Assembly (NCBI RefSeq): GCF_910592395.1
Contig: NC_088318.1
Span: forward strand, 13,330,349-13,394,348
Direction of reading: 5' to 3'
Length of the DNA: 64,000 nt
Origin: Lineus longissimus
Taxonomy: Eukaryota > Nemertea > Pilidiophora > Heteronemertea > Lineidae
Made by a program: the position numbers and the translations under genes. The notes beneath the pieces were generated by a model. It saw only the letters and a program-made list of their open reading frames with translations, was not told the origin of the DNA and ran no database searches. Shown one piece after another: positions 23,201 to 33,400 of this stretch. Positions within the stretch are counted from its first letter, which is position 1. Each line of letters opens with the position of its first letter.

Positions 23201-26200
23201 TATTTTCAACCTGCAAAAAATGTCGAGTTCGAAACCTACACCTTCAGACAAGCAAGGCAGAATGCAGATGAGTCTACAGACCAATACCATATTCGTCTCA
23301 GGAAGCTTGTACTTAACTGTGAATTTCATAATGTTGATCGGGAGATCAAGTCGCAAATCATACAAACGTGTAAGGACCCCGAGGTACGCTCAAAGGCCTT
23401 ACGGGACCCAACGCTTACTCTCCAACAGCTGCTAGCATACGCTAGAGAACTCGTGAAGCGTGTGGGGTTCAGGCGAAAGCTATGGTAGATTCGAAAACTT
23501 CTAGTGTCAAAAAACTTGAAACTCAGTCTGAATTGCGGAAACCGAAGTTTCACAAAACTGTCCCTAAACCACAGGAGAACAAAACTTGTGGCTTGTGTGG
23601 GGGCAGTTACCCCCATCAAGGTCAATGCCCGGCAAAGGGTAAAAAGTGTGCCAGTTGCAGGGTGTTTAATCACTTTGCTAAGGGTTTGCCGGAAAGGCAA
23701 GTCTAACCATAAACATGAAAAAAGTACCGCAATTCAAGGTCAACACATCATGTGGCCGTAGAAGAATCACCGTACGAGGAGGAGACGTACAATCTTTTTA
23801 AATCGAGACCACTAAGGACCCAAATAAGTTTTCAAAACGAAGGAAACAGGTTTGGGCTGAGTCACGTGTTACACCATTTACTACCGATGCCAAAGTAAAT
23901 GGTACGGAATTGAACTTTGAGATTGACACTGGTGCATCAAAAACTATCATAAGTGAATCCGAGTTTGAGAAAATCCGTGAAGGCTGTGACGGTGCTAAAG
24001 CCTTGGAACTCTCTCCTACTACTGTGAAATTGCGCACATACACTGGGGAGGAGTTCGCCCCATCAGACACTTGCGTTGTAACTGTTAGTCATGGAGACCA
24101 ACAGATGGAGTTACCAGTCTTAGTCGTACCAGGGGAGCGACCGAACCTCCTGGGTCGTGATTGGATGGCGAGGCTGAAATTAGACTGGAACAATATTTTC
24201 GAAGTGCATTCCGTGAACGAAAAAATCAATCAGCGTATCGGCGAGATTAGTGTAGTTCTATCTAAATATCGTGACTTATTCAAACCAGGACTTGGTAAGG
24301 TAAAGGGCATCAAAGCGAAACTGTATGTGGATCCAAATGCAGTTCCTGTTTATTTCAAACCACGCCCGTTAGCCTACTCAATTGTTGACGGGGTCGATGA
24401 AAAACTTGATAGGTTACTCGATCTGGGTATTCTTACGCCAATCACTCATTCCGATTGGGCTGCTCCTATTGTACCCATTCGCAAACCCAACGGAAAAGTT
24501 AGAATCTGTGGTGATTTTAAAGTTACAATCAATCAATTGGGTAACCAATACCCAATACCAAAAATCGCAGACTTATATTCAAAGTTGGCAGGAGGTCAAA
24601 CGTTCACCAAGATCGACATGAGTGATGCGTATCTACAATTGGAACTGGACGAGGAGTCGAAAAAGCTTGCCGTTATCAACACTCACCGTGGACTGTTCCA
24701 GTACAATCGTCTCGCATTTGGCATTGCCTCGGCACCTGGAATTTTCCAGAGAACTATGGACAATCTACTGCAAGGATTAGATCATGTCGTGGTCTATTTA
24801 GACGACATCTTAGTCACAGGGAAAACTATCCAAGAGCATCTTAGTAACCTCGAAAAGGTGCTCAAACGCCTGTTAGATGCTGGGTGGCGTCTCAAGGAAG
24901 AAAAGTGCTCATTCTGTGTGGATTCTGTGGTTTATCTGGGCCATAGGATTGACAAGGATGGCTTACACCCACTAGCGGATAAAGTGGCCGCGATTGTAAA
25001 GGCGCCACCTCCAAGTAACATTCAACAGTTACAAGCATACTTAGGTATGATCAACTACTATGAAAAGTTTCTGGCCAATCGTGCAACCGTACTTGAGCCA
25101 CTCCATGCTCTTTTGCGTAAGAAACAAAGCTGGACCTGGGGTTAAAGGGAACAGAAAGCTTTCCAGGCGTCTAAGGACTTGTTGCAATCTTCAACGGTTT
25201 TGGTACATTATGACCCTGCTAAGGAAATCATTGTAGCATCTGATGCTTCACCTTACGGCCTCGGAGCAGTGTTGTCACATCCAGGAACCAAGGACCAGGA
25301 CAGACCTGTCGCTTATGCATCTCGTTCGTTATCTACCGCTGAACGGAATTATTCGCAACTCGAAAAAGAGGCTTTATCGCTTATCTTCGCTGTCAAGAAG
25401 TACCATCAGTATCTTTCGGGTAGAACATTCACGCTACTAACGGATCACAAGCCGTTAGTTGGGTTGTTTCACCAAGATAAACCTATTCCACCTACCGCTG
25501 CTCTCCGTATCCAGCGTTGGGCACTAACACTGGCAGCATATGACTATACGATTGTGTATCGCGCAGGATCCAAAAATGGAAATGCTGACGGGTTAAGTAG
25601 GTTACCTGCCTCACCCCCGCCAGTCTCACCTCCACCTACAGAGTTCATTCATACCGTAGATCAGATGGATACCACTGTGGTAACGCATACCATGATTGCT
25701 ACATGGTCAAGTCGGCATCCGGTTTTGTCAAATGTTCGGAAGTTCATCCGTGATGGTTGGCCTACAAAGGTTGACAAGGCGTATCTACCGTACTTCACCA
25801 GACGACATGAACTTACTGCACACCAAGGGTGTATCATGTGGGGCTCATGTGTGATAGTGCCGCCACAAGGTAGAAGACAGCTTCTGGAGGAACTTCATAT
25901 GTCACATCCTGGCATGGTTCGGATGAAAAAACTCGCAAGGAGTTACATTTGGTGGCCGAACTTAGATCATGAAATTGAACAGAAAGTAAAATCATGCGCT
26001 AACTGTCAGCAGCAAGCTAAAAAGCCAGCTTCTGCGCCGTTGCATCCATGGGAATGGCCAGGCAAACCGTGGTTTCGCCTGCATATCGACTTTGCTGGTC
26101 CTTATGAAGGAAAGATGATCTTGGTCATAGTAGATGCTCATACTAAGTACCTAGACGCGCATGTTATGACATCTTCTACATCAACCAACACCATTGCAAA

Positions 26201-29200
26201 ATTGCGACAGACTTTCGCAGTTCATGGGATACCGCATATCATTGTATCAGACAATGGGACCAATTTCACCAGTCAGGAGTTTGAGGACTTTTGCAAACAG
26301 AATGGTATACGTCAAATTCTAACAGCTCCGTACCATCCCGCTAGTAACGGTCTTGCAGAACGTGCTGTCCAGACAATTAACAGTGGTTTGGAAAAGGCGA
26401 AAAAGGAACCATTGGAGTCACGTTTATACTCCATGCTTTTCTGCTACCGTATCACGCCTCATGCAACAACGGGACTATCTCCTTCAGAGATGTTGATGAA
26501 CAGACACGTGCGTTCAAAATTAGATCTTGCTGTACCAGATTTGAGCGCTACTGTGGTTCAAGGTCAGGCGGCCATGAAGGCACGTCATGACAATCGAGCT
26601 AAATTGAGACAATTTGACATAGGACAATCAGTGTTCGCGTTATGTTTCGCCAGCTTCGCTTTTTTCGCTTTGGGCCCAGTGCAGTAGTTGCAATTGTATA
26701 GTTGTTGTAAAATCACTGAGACATTTTAATCGCAGTCTCGTGACTCTTGGACTTGAAGGACTTATCATCAGTAATTTAGGAATTCAGTTCTTGTTCATTT
26801 GGTTTTCATTTGGCTTTGGACCAACCGATATGCTCTAATTAGAGGGGAGGAATGTTATGTCTTAAGTCTAGACGCAAGGGCCCAAAGCGCCGCGAAGCGG
26901 CAAAAAAGCGAAGCTGGCGAAACATTTATAACGGGTCACCGTCACTTATTATTGGACTAATAGCGCATTTACGGGGTTGCAACTATTTTGCTTTATAGTG
27001 TCACCAGGAAAGAAAAGCATGCGACCTAACGCCGATCTATTTGTATAAAGTGATAATTGGAAGGTATATAGTAGGAAATATCAATAAAATAATCATTCCA
27101 TGTCGTCTTTTGAGGGCATTTTTGATTGTAAAAAATATATGTGTACGTCACCGGAGTCTCTGCAATGATAATTTTATCACAGCAGTCTCGCGCAAGTAGA
27201 AGTTCTTTACCTATTAGTTCTTCACTTATTAGTCTCAATGTCTGCGCAAAGCCAGACGTTTTCCATTACGATGTCACTACGATGTTTGACAAGAAGGAGC
27301 AGTGCGCGAGATATGCTTATGAGCAGACTTCCCTCGCTTGAGTTTCGGAAGAATGTTCCATATCGCGCTAAGCTGACCACTGCTGACCATGACAGGCGTG
27401 CATTGGACTGGTACAGGTTGGAACTGAACATTGAATATGCTGGTGGTGACGCTTTCTGATGAGAAGTTGGTCGTGACTGATGCAGTATCCTTGGACTTGT
27501 CCACAGCATCGTTCAATCATTGCTCTCTGAGCTGCCTTGATTCTGTACTTACCCAAATACTGAGACCAAATGCCTGTTGACTGTGCTTTAAGAGAGACTG
27601 GCGCCATGCCTAGTCTCTCTTAAAGCACAGTCAACAGACACCAACCCCCTCAGACTCAGAAACCACAAACGCCCAACCCTTCCTGCTCCCTTAATACTTC
27701 TGGTTGATATGATACCACGAATAGTGGTCACCCAGAATGTTCTGGTGTATTTCGTGGCTTCAGATAACCCACATTTCGATGTTCAGATGCAGTGAATAAA
27801 GATCGTATTGTTCCTATTATATCAGCAGTTAGTAATCATCTCGGCAACTTAACAATAGGGGAGTTTGTACCGAGATAATTGTCGTTGATGAACAACTTTC
27901 TAAAAGAAGTCGCTGGATTTCAAAGCGATAACGGCAAAGAAATGAAGGTCTACGAATACTCCGCCACAATTTCTATATGATCATGGCCATGATCGATGCG
28001 GAATTTCCATCAAGGGAACAATATGACCGCATCTACCATGGATCCATCGTAGATTCTATAATGAAATCCGTTTTAGAATTTGTGACGGACTATAATAGAC
28101 TAGATTATCACTTTAATAATGGAAGTATACTTCGATGTTAACGCGCACTAAGGTGGAACAGTAACGAATCTATGATGGGATTCCCATATAATTTACAATT
28201 GGCCATCATAGACTCTTTAATGGCCCATCATAGATTCTGTGATGGGAGATCCGATGAAAATCGTGGTTTATACATGTGACCATCATCACATATACATATA
28301 CATGTATATTCTACCATGGGCCATCATAGATTGTGTCGACGTAAACCTTTGCCGTTGTGCAATATAAAAAGCTTAACATACTTTAGAAGTAGATACCGGT
28401 TTATTTCATTGAATAGTCTTCATTTTTAGTGTGTCGGGCTATTGGCATCCCAACCAGGAGTGTGACTAACTTTGAGTCCGCTCACGACACCGACTCTAGC
28501 ATGACCATCGACACACATTATGACAGTGTTACTTTGAAAGCGTTGGGAGGTGCCATGGACGACTCGGTATGGTAAGTGATGACAGACTATCTTAATGGGT
28601 ACAGCACTACTCTGAGGCGATGGGGGTGGCATGTCCGATTATCGTGTGGTACAGTACTATCCAGAGGTAAAATACCTTGTTGCCTCTTCGCATCTGATTC
28701 GAACAGGAGGCAAAGAGCTTATTCTTCCACGGAAGTCCTGGTTAACCGCCCTCAGCGTTGCTAACGGTGACTGGCAGGGCACGTTAATCACTCTACCCCA
28801 AGGAAATGCTGTTTGATACAAAAATCCCTACCTTCGGACATAGTCAAATCGTCCACCTCGGTCACAAATCCCTGGATGGACAGCTCTGATGTTAAATCGT
28901 GTGCATGCTAGAACCGCCGTCAGAAACGGGACCACTCGAAGCAAGCAGGCAAAGTACATGTAGATGAAACTGAAATGTAGGCTACACTCTTCATGAAATG
29001 ACATGTCAACATGAGCCAACAGGATTTCAACCAACCGAACCCCAGGGACTGGGCTAGCCACTATATGATTGCAAAATGACCAAATTCAGGATTGTCCTTC
29101 AAAGGAATAGACAGACATCACAGCTTGTATTTTCTCTGTTCAGGAACTTCCACGTGTGGAACGAATCTTACATGAAGCGTCTTGATCTTCCCGATGGTTA

Positions 29201-32032
29201 CGATGGATGGCAGGCGCATGACTCCACACCGCAGGAAGCCAGCGAGAGTAAGTCACACCAATGTCTACACTCTTAGAAATGTTGGTTTCTGAGCTTCCGA
29301 AAAACCAATGAACATATTTCGAGGAGTCGGCTAATAAAAAATCACTTCCCGATGACGATTTTAAGTAAATCGGCCAGCTCATCTCACCTCTTTCTTCATA
29401 ACTTGCCCCCTTTTTAGATCTCATGCGCTGCGGTCCAGCGTCTGTTATCGCCATCAAAAATGGTGACATCCATATCAACTACGACGGCAAGTTCGTCTTC
29501 GCTGAGGTAAATGGTGACCGTGTGTCTTGGATCGTGGAGCCAGATGGTAACATGATTGCCGTCCAGTCTGAAATTGACACGGTCGGGAAGGAGATGAGTA
29601 CCAAGGCTGTGGGAAGGATGGCAAGGAATGATGTGACTCATGAGTACAAGCATGCCGAAGGTAAATCAATTTTTCGTCTTCTGTTTTGATCAGCACCAGC
29701 TCAGTTGTTTTATTGATGGCATCTACTTTTTACTAAGAGACAGGTATCAGACAAGGAAAAACTGCCTTTTTCCAGTTTGGGTTTTTGAAGTAATCTTCTC
29801 ATTCTGAAACAACATATTGTTACCTTTGATAACCCTGGTATTTGCCTCAAATCCAAGATGGCTGACGAAATATAAAATGGCTGCCATGACTTCTCGTCCT
29901 TGATTACAGTACGTTATGAAGGCAACAGATACGTGAGATCTGTCAGATCTGTCATCACAATTACGGGCCGGTCCGAGTATATTGCTAGCTCAACAGGCCT
30001 ATAGTGTTTCTGTCAAAAAAAATCTATCTTCTATCTACATTTCAGGGTCGGAGGCAGAGAGAGCTGCCGTTGACAAGGCGATGAAATACAGCTCCAGGAG
30101 AGAGTTCCTCAAGATAGATGAATCTAAGAATGACTGCGCCATGACACTGGATGTCAGATCGGAGCAGAATGCTGACATTACTGCAATGGTGAGTGTGCGA
30201 TGGTCAAAGACCCTGCTTGGCCAGACATCCTTCAACACTTTTTTGTATTGCTGGAGTAAGTAAAGATGGCAATAAAATCCAATTCGTGAATACATTTACT
30301 CGTACCAAGCGCCGATTTAGAACCATTCCCTCTCTTGTTCCCCAGATCCGAGTCACCAACAACAGCAACGAGGAGAGGAACGTCAAGTTGAACATCCAGG
30401 CGGTGGCATCGTATTACACCGGAATGACTGGAGAGGACCTTAAGACGGTCAACTCGAACCTCATCATTGCCGCCAAAGGAAGTAGGTCGCCTAATGTCCA
30501 AGCTTAGCCATTGGTGGCATTTTCTCATGCCCATTATAGAGATCATGCACTTTAGGTTACTTCGACGCTGGCAGTTTCGGCGCCTCGGCCCTAAAAGTTT
30601 ATCTCAGATGCGTGGTGCCCTTAAATTGAAAAATTGAGAGAAAAAACCAGGTCATTCGTTGGCCACGAACACTTTCAAAGATTGTTGAATTTCCACTCAA
30701 CATTATCCGATGCGCATGCGAGTTGCCCCAAACAACCGACCGAAATAAGGATGGAGAAAATTATCTCTACACAGATGTCTGACTATCCAGTTAAGTAGGC
30801 ATATTCTGTACTCGTTTCAGACGACAGGTACGAAATGAAGATTCCAGCGGCCGAGTGGATTAACACTGTAGACGCTGACGCGACAGTGAAGTTGTTTGTG
30901 ACAGGAAATGTGAGCGAGACAGGCCAGGTGATGACTAAACAAAAGGCTGCTGCTCTTGACAAGCCGGAGCTGAAAGTCACGGTAAGATGGAGATGTCATG
31001 GTAACAGTGTCAGTGCTCAGTGCACGTAAAAGAGGTGGTGTAGTTTTGGGTCATCTTGACGCCAATGGCCAACGGCAATATCTATTAACTCATGGTCCAT
31101 GACGTGTAGTTTGCATGTATTGTAAGCCCAAGGACCAGGATGCAGTTTCTACAAAAAAGTATGTGCTTGACTCAATATATAAGTAATGACGAGAAAACGT
31201 GCTACCAACCGTACTTGGAGGATAGAAGGGAGCATATGCACATATACATTTCTATTAACGGTTATAACTAACTTGATTTTGCGCCTTCTTTCAGGCGACC
31301 CCGCAGTCCGTCACCGCTGGCGAGGAGTTTGAAGTGACTGCGTCGTTCACCAATCCCCTGAAACTCCCCATCAACAAGGGGATGTTTACCATGGAGGGAC
31401 CGGGTTCACAGAGATCATTCGATGTTGAAGCCAAGTAAGAAACGTATTCCTTTCAAAGTCACTTGAAAGGAATCTTGCCATTCCTGGCCTAATATATGGT
31501 AACGGATAAACACTTATCGATACATCTGCCGCTGTATCCGGCCCATCCTCGAAAAACCAGAGTCAGTTGTATCCTCTTCCCACGTTACATGAGCTCGGTG
31601 GTTAGTGCCGAAGTGCTGGCCTGAAGTTCAGGATGTATCCAATATAAATATCAGACCACAGATTGACAAGATTCAAGTTGAAAATAACATTTATTCAATG
31701 GCTTTAATAAGAATAGGTGACACCATCGACATTGCTTCTGGTTGCGCAACAACCGATTTCCCTGAAGAAAGAATTGCCCAGAGTTAATGCAAGAAAATAC
31801 TAGAAATAGAAGGACAGAGTCAAAAGCATTTAACCGCAAAAAGATGAAGACATATGGTAATGATGATTGTCGTCTGCTTTTCAGGAAATCCATTGCACCA
31901 GGCGAGACGGTGACAGGAAAAGCAAAGTTCACCCCACGATTTGCCGGAAAGAAAGAGGTCGTTGTTGGTTTCAACTCCCGCCAGCTGACCGGTATCAGCG
32001 GGGCCACGTCGGTTGTCGTCAAGAAGAAGTAG
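14189..32032 (+). CDS. Transglutaminase (protein-glutamine gamma-glutamyltransferase), 15 exons
   Basis: Calcium-dependent enzyme that cross-links proteins through glutamine-lysine isopeptide bonds. Exons: 14189-14205 (tentative), 15096-15172, 17803-17985, 20461-20721, 21052-21170, 21745-21852, 22245-22422, 28430-28571, 29144-29247, 29418-29660, 30046-30188, 30346-30481, 30821-30981, 31295-31434, 31885-32032. All introns are GT/AG and phases match throughout; total 2160 nt, 719 aa, close to factor XIIIA and annulin lengths. Domains in order: N-terminal beta-sandwich (about 30-175), catalytic core (about 175-490), two C-terminal beta-barrels. The triad is Cys305 (QCWVFSG), His365 (FHVWNESYM) and Asp388 ([10 protein letters not shown]). 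His-Asp spacing of 23 equals that of human TGM2. No signal peptide is seen. Introns are loaded with transposons. A diverged copy of the last exons lies at 63150-63887. Confidence 0.95.
16310..17143 (+). repeat. Rep-A copy 3 (834 bp), in transglutaminase intron 2
   Basis: Full-length copy, with GACGCAAGGGC at the start, CTTCTGG at the end and the hairpin at 17014-17077. It lies between the exons at 15096 and 17803. Flanks (TCTCTT before, ATTGCA after) show no target duplication. Confidence 0.9.
18325..20430 (-). mobile_element. 5'-truncated non-LTR (LINE) retrotransposon with reverse transcriptase ORF
   Basis: A 679-codon minus-strand frame (18325-20364, continuing open upstream to about 20427) encodes a non-LTR reverse transcriptase. 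The pieces are a pre-RT region with [30 protein letters not shown] at about residues 237-246, the first catalytic block MLDASRAFD at 303-311, [14 protein letters not shown] at 360-373, FADDLIML at 403-410, then a thumb and Cys-poor tail. The apurinic endonuclease half is missing, so it is a typical 5' truncation. It sits antisense in transglutaminase intron 3, its truncated end about 30 bp from the splice acceptor at 20460. Clade (CR1/L2/RTE-like) not resolved. Confidence 0.92.
21284..21512. repeat. MITE with about 60 bp terminal inverted repeats, in transglutaminase intron 5
   Basis: The left end GAGTCCGATCAAAGACAAAA, running to TATTGCTCATGCATAACTGA near 21334, is mirrored from about 21457 (TTAGTTATGTATGAGCGAAA to TGTCTTTGATCGGAGTC). 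The arms differ at roughly one base in eight. The 115 bp between them has no coding capacity. Target duplication not obvious. Confidence 0.8.
22245..22422 (+). CDS. Transglutaminase exon 7, active-site cysteine
   Basis: Acceptor CAACAG, donor GCGTAAGT, phase 1 at the end. It contains [19 protein letters not shown], matching the transition-state-stabilising Trp segment of the family, and [13 protein letters not shown] with the nucleophilic Cys. The intron that follows is the 6 kb one carrying gypsy element B. Confidence 0.95.
22507..22678 (+). repeat. 5' LTR of gypsy element B
   Basis: 172 bp, TGTT...AACA, with AATAAA at about 22619 as polyadenylation signal. Matches 26853-26869 plus 27704-27854. 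Confidence 0.95.
22949..23488 (+). CDS. Gag (capsid part) of gypsy element B
   Basis: 179 codons starting [17 protein letters not shown], with the [17 protein letters not shown] segment and following helices typical of capsid domains of Mag-like gypsy elements. The zinc-knuckle part that should follow is in another frame (23482-23706), so a small indel near 23485 separates capsid from nucleocapsid. Confidence 0.88.
   Translation: MSIKPKIGDLDPFPLEPKETAAARWERYIKRFDNFLVATNITNRTRQRAMLLHCVGEDLFTIFENIPDNGEADDYYVCKRVIKAYFQPAKNVEFETYTFRQARQNADESTDQYHIRLRKLVLNCEFHNVDREIKSQIIQTCKDPEVRSKALRDPTLTLQQLLAYARELVKRVGFRRKLW
23482..23706 (+). pseudogene. Nucleocapsid (zinc knuckle) fragment of gypsy element B
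   Basis: Basic stretch followed by [15 protein letters not shown] and [13 protein letters not shown], the second knuckle lacking its last Cys. It is out of frame with the capsid part upstream and ends at a stop before the protease. Confidence 0.75.
23910..25145 (+). CDS. Pol of gypsy element B, part 1: protease and reverse transcriptase
   Basis: 411 codons from the first ATG; the frame is open somewhat further upstream, where the true protease start must lie. [13 protein letters not shown] is the aspartic protease active site. The RT includes [26 protein letters not shown] (first catalytic Asp), [13 protein letters not shown] and [11 protein letters not shown] (catalytic pair), then [13 protein letters not shown] and the connection. 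It ends at an in-frame TAA (25143-25145) directly before the RNase H region. The reading frame resumes past that codon. Confidence 0.92.
   Translation: MNFEIDTGASKTIISESEFEKIREGCDGAKALELSPTTVKLRTYTGEEFAPSDTCVVTVSHGDQQMELPVLVVPGERPNLLGRDWMARLKLDWNNIFEVHSVNEKINQRIGEISVVLSKYRDLFKPGLGKVKGIKAKLYVDPNAVPVYFKPRPLAYSIVDGVDEKLDRLLDLGILTPITHSDWAAPIVPIRKPNGKVRICGDFKVTINQLGNQYPIPKIADLYSKLAGGQTFTKIDMSDAYLQLELDEESKKLAVINTHRGLFQYNRLAFGIASAPGIFQRTMDNLLQGLDHVVVYLDDILVTGKTIQEHLSNLEKVLKRLLDAGWRLKEEKCSFCVDSVVYLGHRIDKDGLHPLADKVAAIVKAPPPSNIQQLQAYLGMINYYEKFLANRATVLEPLHALLRKKQSWTWG
25179..26687 (+). CDS. Pol of gypsy element B, part 2: RNase H and integrase
   Basis: 502 codons in the same frame as part 1 beyond the stop. 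RNase [17 protein letters not shown], the conserved Glu in [18 protein letters not shown] and [11 protein letters not shown]. Integrase: zinc finger [20 protein letters not shown]...CANCQ, then the core with the D in LHIDFAGPY, the D in [11 protein letters not shown] and the E in [11 protein letters not shown]. Right after IGQSVFA, at about 26642-26677, the frame runs into a short segment identical in part to the end of Rep-A and stops, so the C-terminal domain is missing. Confidence 0.92.
   Translation: MLQSSTVLVHYDPAKEIIVASDASPYGLGAVLSHPGTKDQDRPVAYASRSLSTAERNYSQLEKEALSLIFAVKKYHQYLSGRTFTLLTDHKPLVGLFHQDKPIPPTAALRIQRWALTLAAYDYTIVYRAGSKNGNADGLSRLPASPPPVSPPPTEFIHTVDQMDTTVVTHTMIATWSSRHPVLSNVRKFIRDGWPTKVDKAYLPYFTRRHELTAHQGCIMWGSCVIVPPQGRRQLLEELHMSHPGMVRMKKLARSYIWWPNLDHEIEQKVKSCANCQQQAKKPASAPLHPWEWPGKPWFRLHIDFAGPYEGKMILVIVDAHTKYLDAHVMTSSTSTNTIAKLRQTFAVHGIPHIIVSDNGTNFTSQEFEDFCKQNGIRQILTAPYHPASNGLAERAVQTINSGLEKAKKEPLESRLYSMLFCYRITPHATTGLSPSEMLMNRHVRSKLDLAVPDLSATVVQGQAAMKARHDNRAKLRQFDIGQSVFALCFASFAFFALGPVQ
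26642..26677 (-). repeat. 36 bp fragment of the Rep-A end within gypsy element B
   Basis: ATGTTTCGCCAGCTTCGCTT...CGCTTTGGGCCC is the complement of the GACGC end of Rep-A, with the GCCGC-GTA-GCGGC hairpin cleanly missing. It truncates the integrase frame. A full Rep-A copy lies only 190 bp further on. Confidence 0.8.
26853..27854 (+). repeat. 3' LTR of gypsy element B, interrupted by Rep-A
   Basis: LTR halves at 26853-26869 and 27704-27854. At the junction the 5' LTR reads AGTCTGTAGTTGATA, whereas here AGTCTA precedes and TTGATA follows the insert, so four LTR bases (GTAG) are replaced by one and no target duplication is seen. Confidence 0.93.
26871..27703 (+). repeat. Rep-A copy 4 (833 bp), inside the 3' LTR of gypsy element B
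   Basis: Full-length copy with the hairpin at 27574-27637. Its position shows that Rep-A was mobile after gypsy element B inserted; with near-identical LTRs, that means recently. Confidence 0.93.
27860..28429. other. Rest of transglutaminase intron 7, with short palindromic repeats
   Basis: Several copies of a partly palindromic motif of the type CCCATCATAGATTCTGTGATGGG occur at about 28035-28060, 28165-28185, 28200-28250 and 28315-28335. No coding signal. Confidence 0.5.
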
Positions 32033-33163
32033 ACCTGCGACAGTATGTCGTCGCTTTGAGGAATACGACAAAATGTCGGCGGTGATATAAACTGATATGT
32101 AGATGAATGCTTGTTTGATGCAGGTTTTTCGCGGAAGGGCTTATGGGCATTGCGCTTGTGTTGTAAAATAGACTTCTTTCCGAACATAACATTACTCTTG
32201 TGCCATACGTTGTTTTACTCCGCCCTTTTGCAGTCATAATCAAATGGACAAGTCAGTGTGTGTCATGGATGGACCATGCTAACTGCACGTGTGCGATGCA
32301 CGTACTTTACTTTGTTGAACTTCTCATTTACCTTGCTGCGACATGCGCACATTTGCGGTGCGAGCTATACACTCCTAAAATGTATTACACTGGCAGTTTC
32401 TGTATGCAATCACACCCACTAGATATATTCTAAGCGGCCTTAAAAGTTTAAGTCGGACTTTTCTTTGTATACTTCTCGCGCACTTGGCAGCAAATGATAC
32501 CTTCTAGCCGCCTTAGAAATTTAAATGTTCATTGCAACACGAAATGCAACAAACGCTTAGGTATCCGTAGATTGTGACTATAGTTTATACATGTAGAGGA
32601 AAAGGTATACTCATTTTTATCTAGTTATCGAATAATATTCAGGTTAAAGTGGTTTCAGGTGACATTATTTCTTAGTAGCATACGTTATTGTAGTATATAC
32701 AGTGGCCTATCTCCATATACGGTAAGCGTTTCACGTGGCATGTATGCACTCACAGGGCCCGTTGTCTGTAGGAGAAATGCTGGGACAAAGCAAAGGCCTT
32801 GTGCGATATACGCCGAGTTAGATATGAGCCGAGCCGTTACGGGACAACAATCCAATCGTCCGTGTGAGATAAAACCGTAGGTCAAAGGGGAAGATATTTC
32901 CAATACGCCATAGTAACAGCTTTATATCTTTCTTCGCTTATTAGCCTAAACCTTCATAAATGTCAAAAGTTACAACCTGTAACAAATACTAGGCTGATTA
33001 AAAAATAAAACTATTTATCCAAACTTGACTGTCGTTGCTTGTGAATTGTATACCAATACTGCTTTCCGTTCACTCAAAACAGCGAGCGTGAGCACGGTGA
33101 GAAAGAAATGGTACTTTCCACCATGGAGCATCTCGGCTTCGGTCCGTTGTATGGGGCATCTTT
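31180..33163 (+). repeat. Arm 1 of a 2 kb inverted duplication (3' end of transglutaminase plus 3' flank)
   Basis: This segment matches 62040-64000 in inverse orientation with very few differences in introns and 3' flank. The match breaks at GGTCCGTTGTATGGGGCA (about 33163 here, about 62040 there). The other end cannot be placed because arm 2 leaves the window while still matching. Confidence 0.93.
33004..33009 (+). terminator. Possible polyadenylation signal of the transglutaminase gene
   Basis: AATAAA about 970 bp past the TAG stop at 32030-32032, in a T/A-rich setting. It is preserved in the inverted copy near 62180. Confidence 0.4.
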
Positions 33164-33400
33164 GCTTCTTGCTGAAGTGACTTGCCAATCATTAAATGGC
33201 AAAGTGAGGACAAGGCAAACAAATGCTGATTGGGGCGTGGCAAGTGGAAATGGCTAGGCAATGTTACTACTGTCATGTTTTGAGCTTACCTGGTAGTGGT
33301 ATAGATGACTTGTCAGTCTTGTGTTTTGGCCATTAAGCCTTAGGCTGGTTCAGTTATCTCACATGACAAGTTGACTTGCATAATAGGACGAATTTCCAGG

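Larger units (their letters stand above)
22507..27854 (+). mobile_element. Ty3/gypsy (Mag-like) retrotransposon B, nearly complete, inside a transglutaminase intron
   Basis: It is bounded by 172 bp LTRs (TGTTATGTC...AACA) and a 5 bp target duplication ATAGG at 22502-22506 and 27855-27859. After the 5' LTR comes TTTGGCGACGAGGAT, the primer-binding-site type common in Mag/SURL-like gypsy elements. Before the 3' LTR is the polypurine tract AGAGGGGAGGAA (26841-26852). Gag, zinc knuckle, protease, RT, RNase H and integrase follow in order. Coding is broken by a frameshift after gag, a TAA at 25143 and a damaged integrase tail. The LTRs differ at only about two sites apart from the Rep-A insertion in the 3' LTR, so insertion was recent. 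Same strand as the host gene. Confidence 0.96.

Noticed and set aside
21061-30500. CRISPR arrays, bacterial operons or ribosomal RNA anywhere in the window
   Set aside because: No regularly spaced repeat-spacer pattern, no Shine-Dalgarno-linked gene strings and no rRNA motifs; all genes have animal-type structure.
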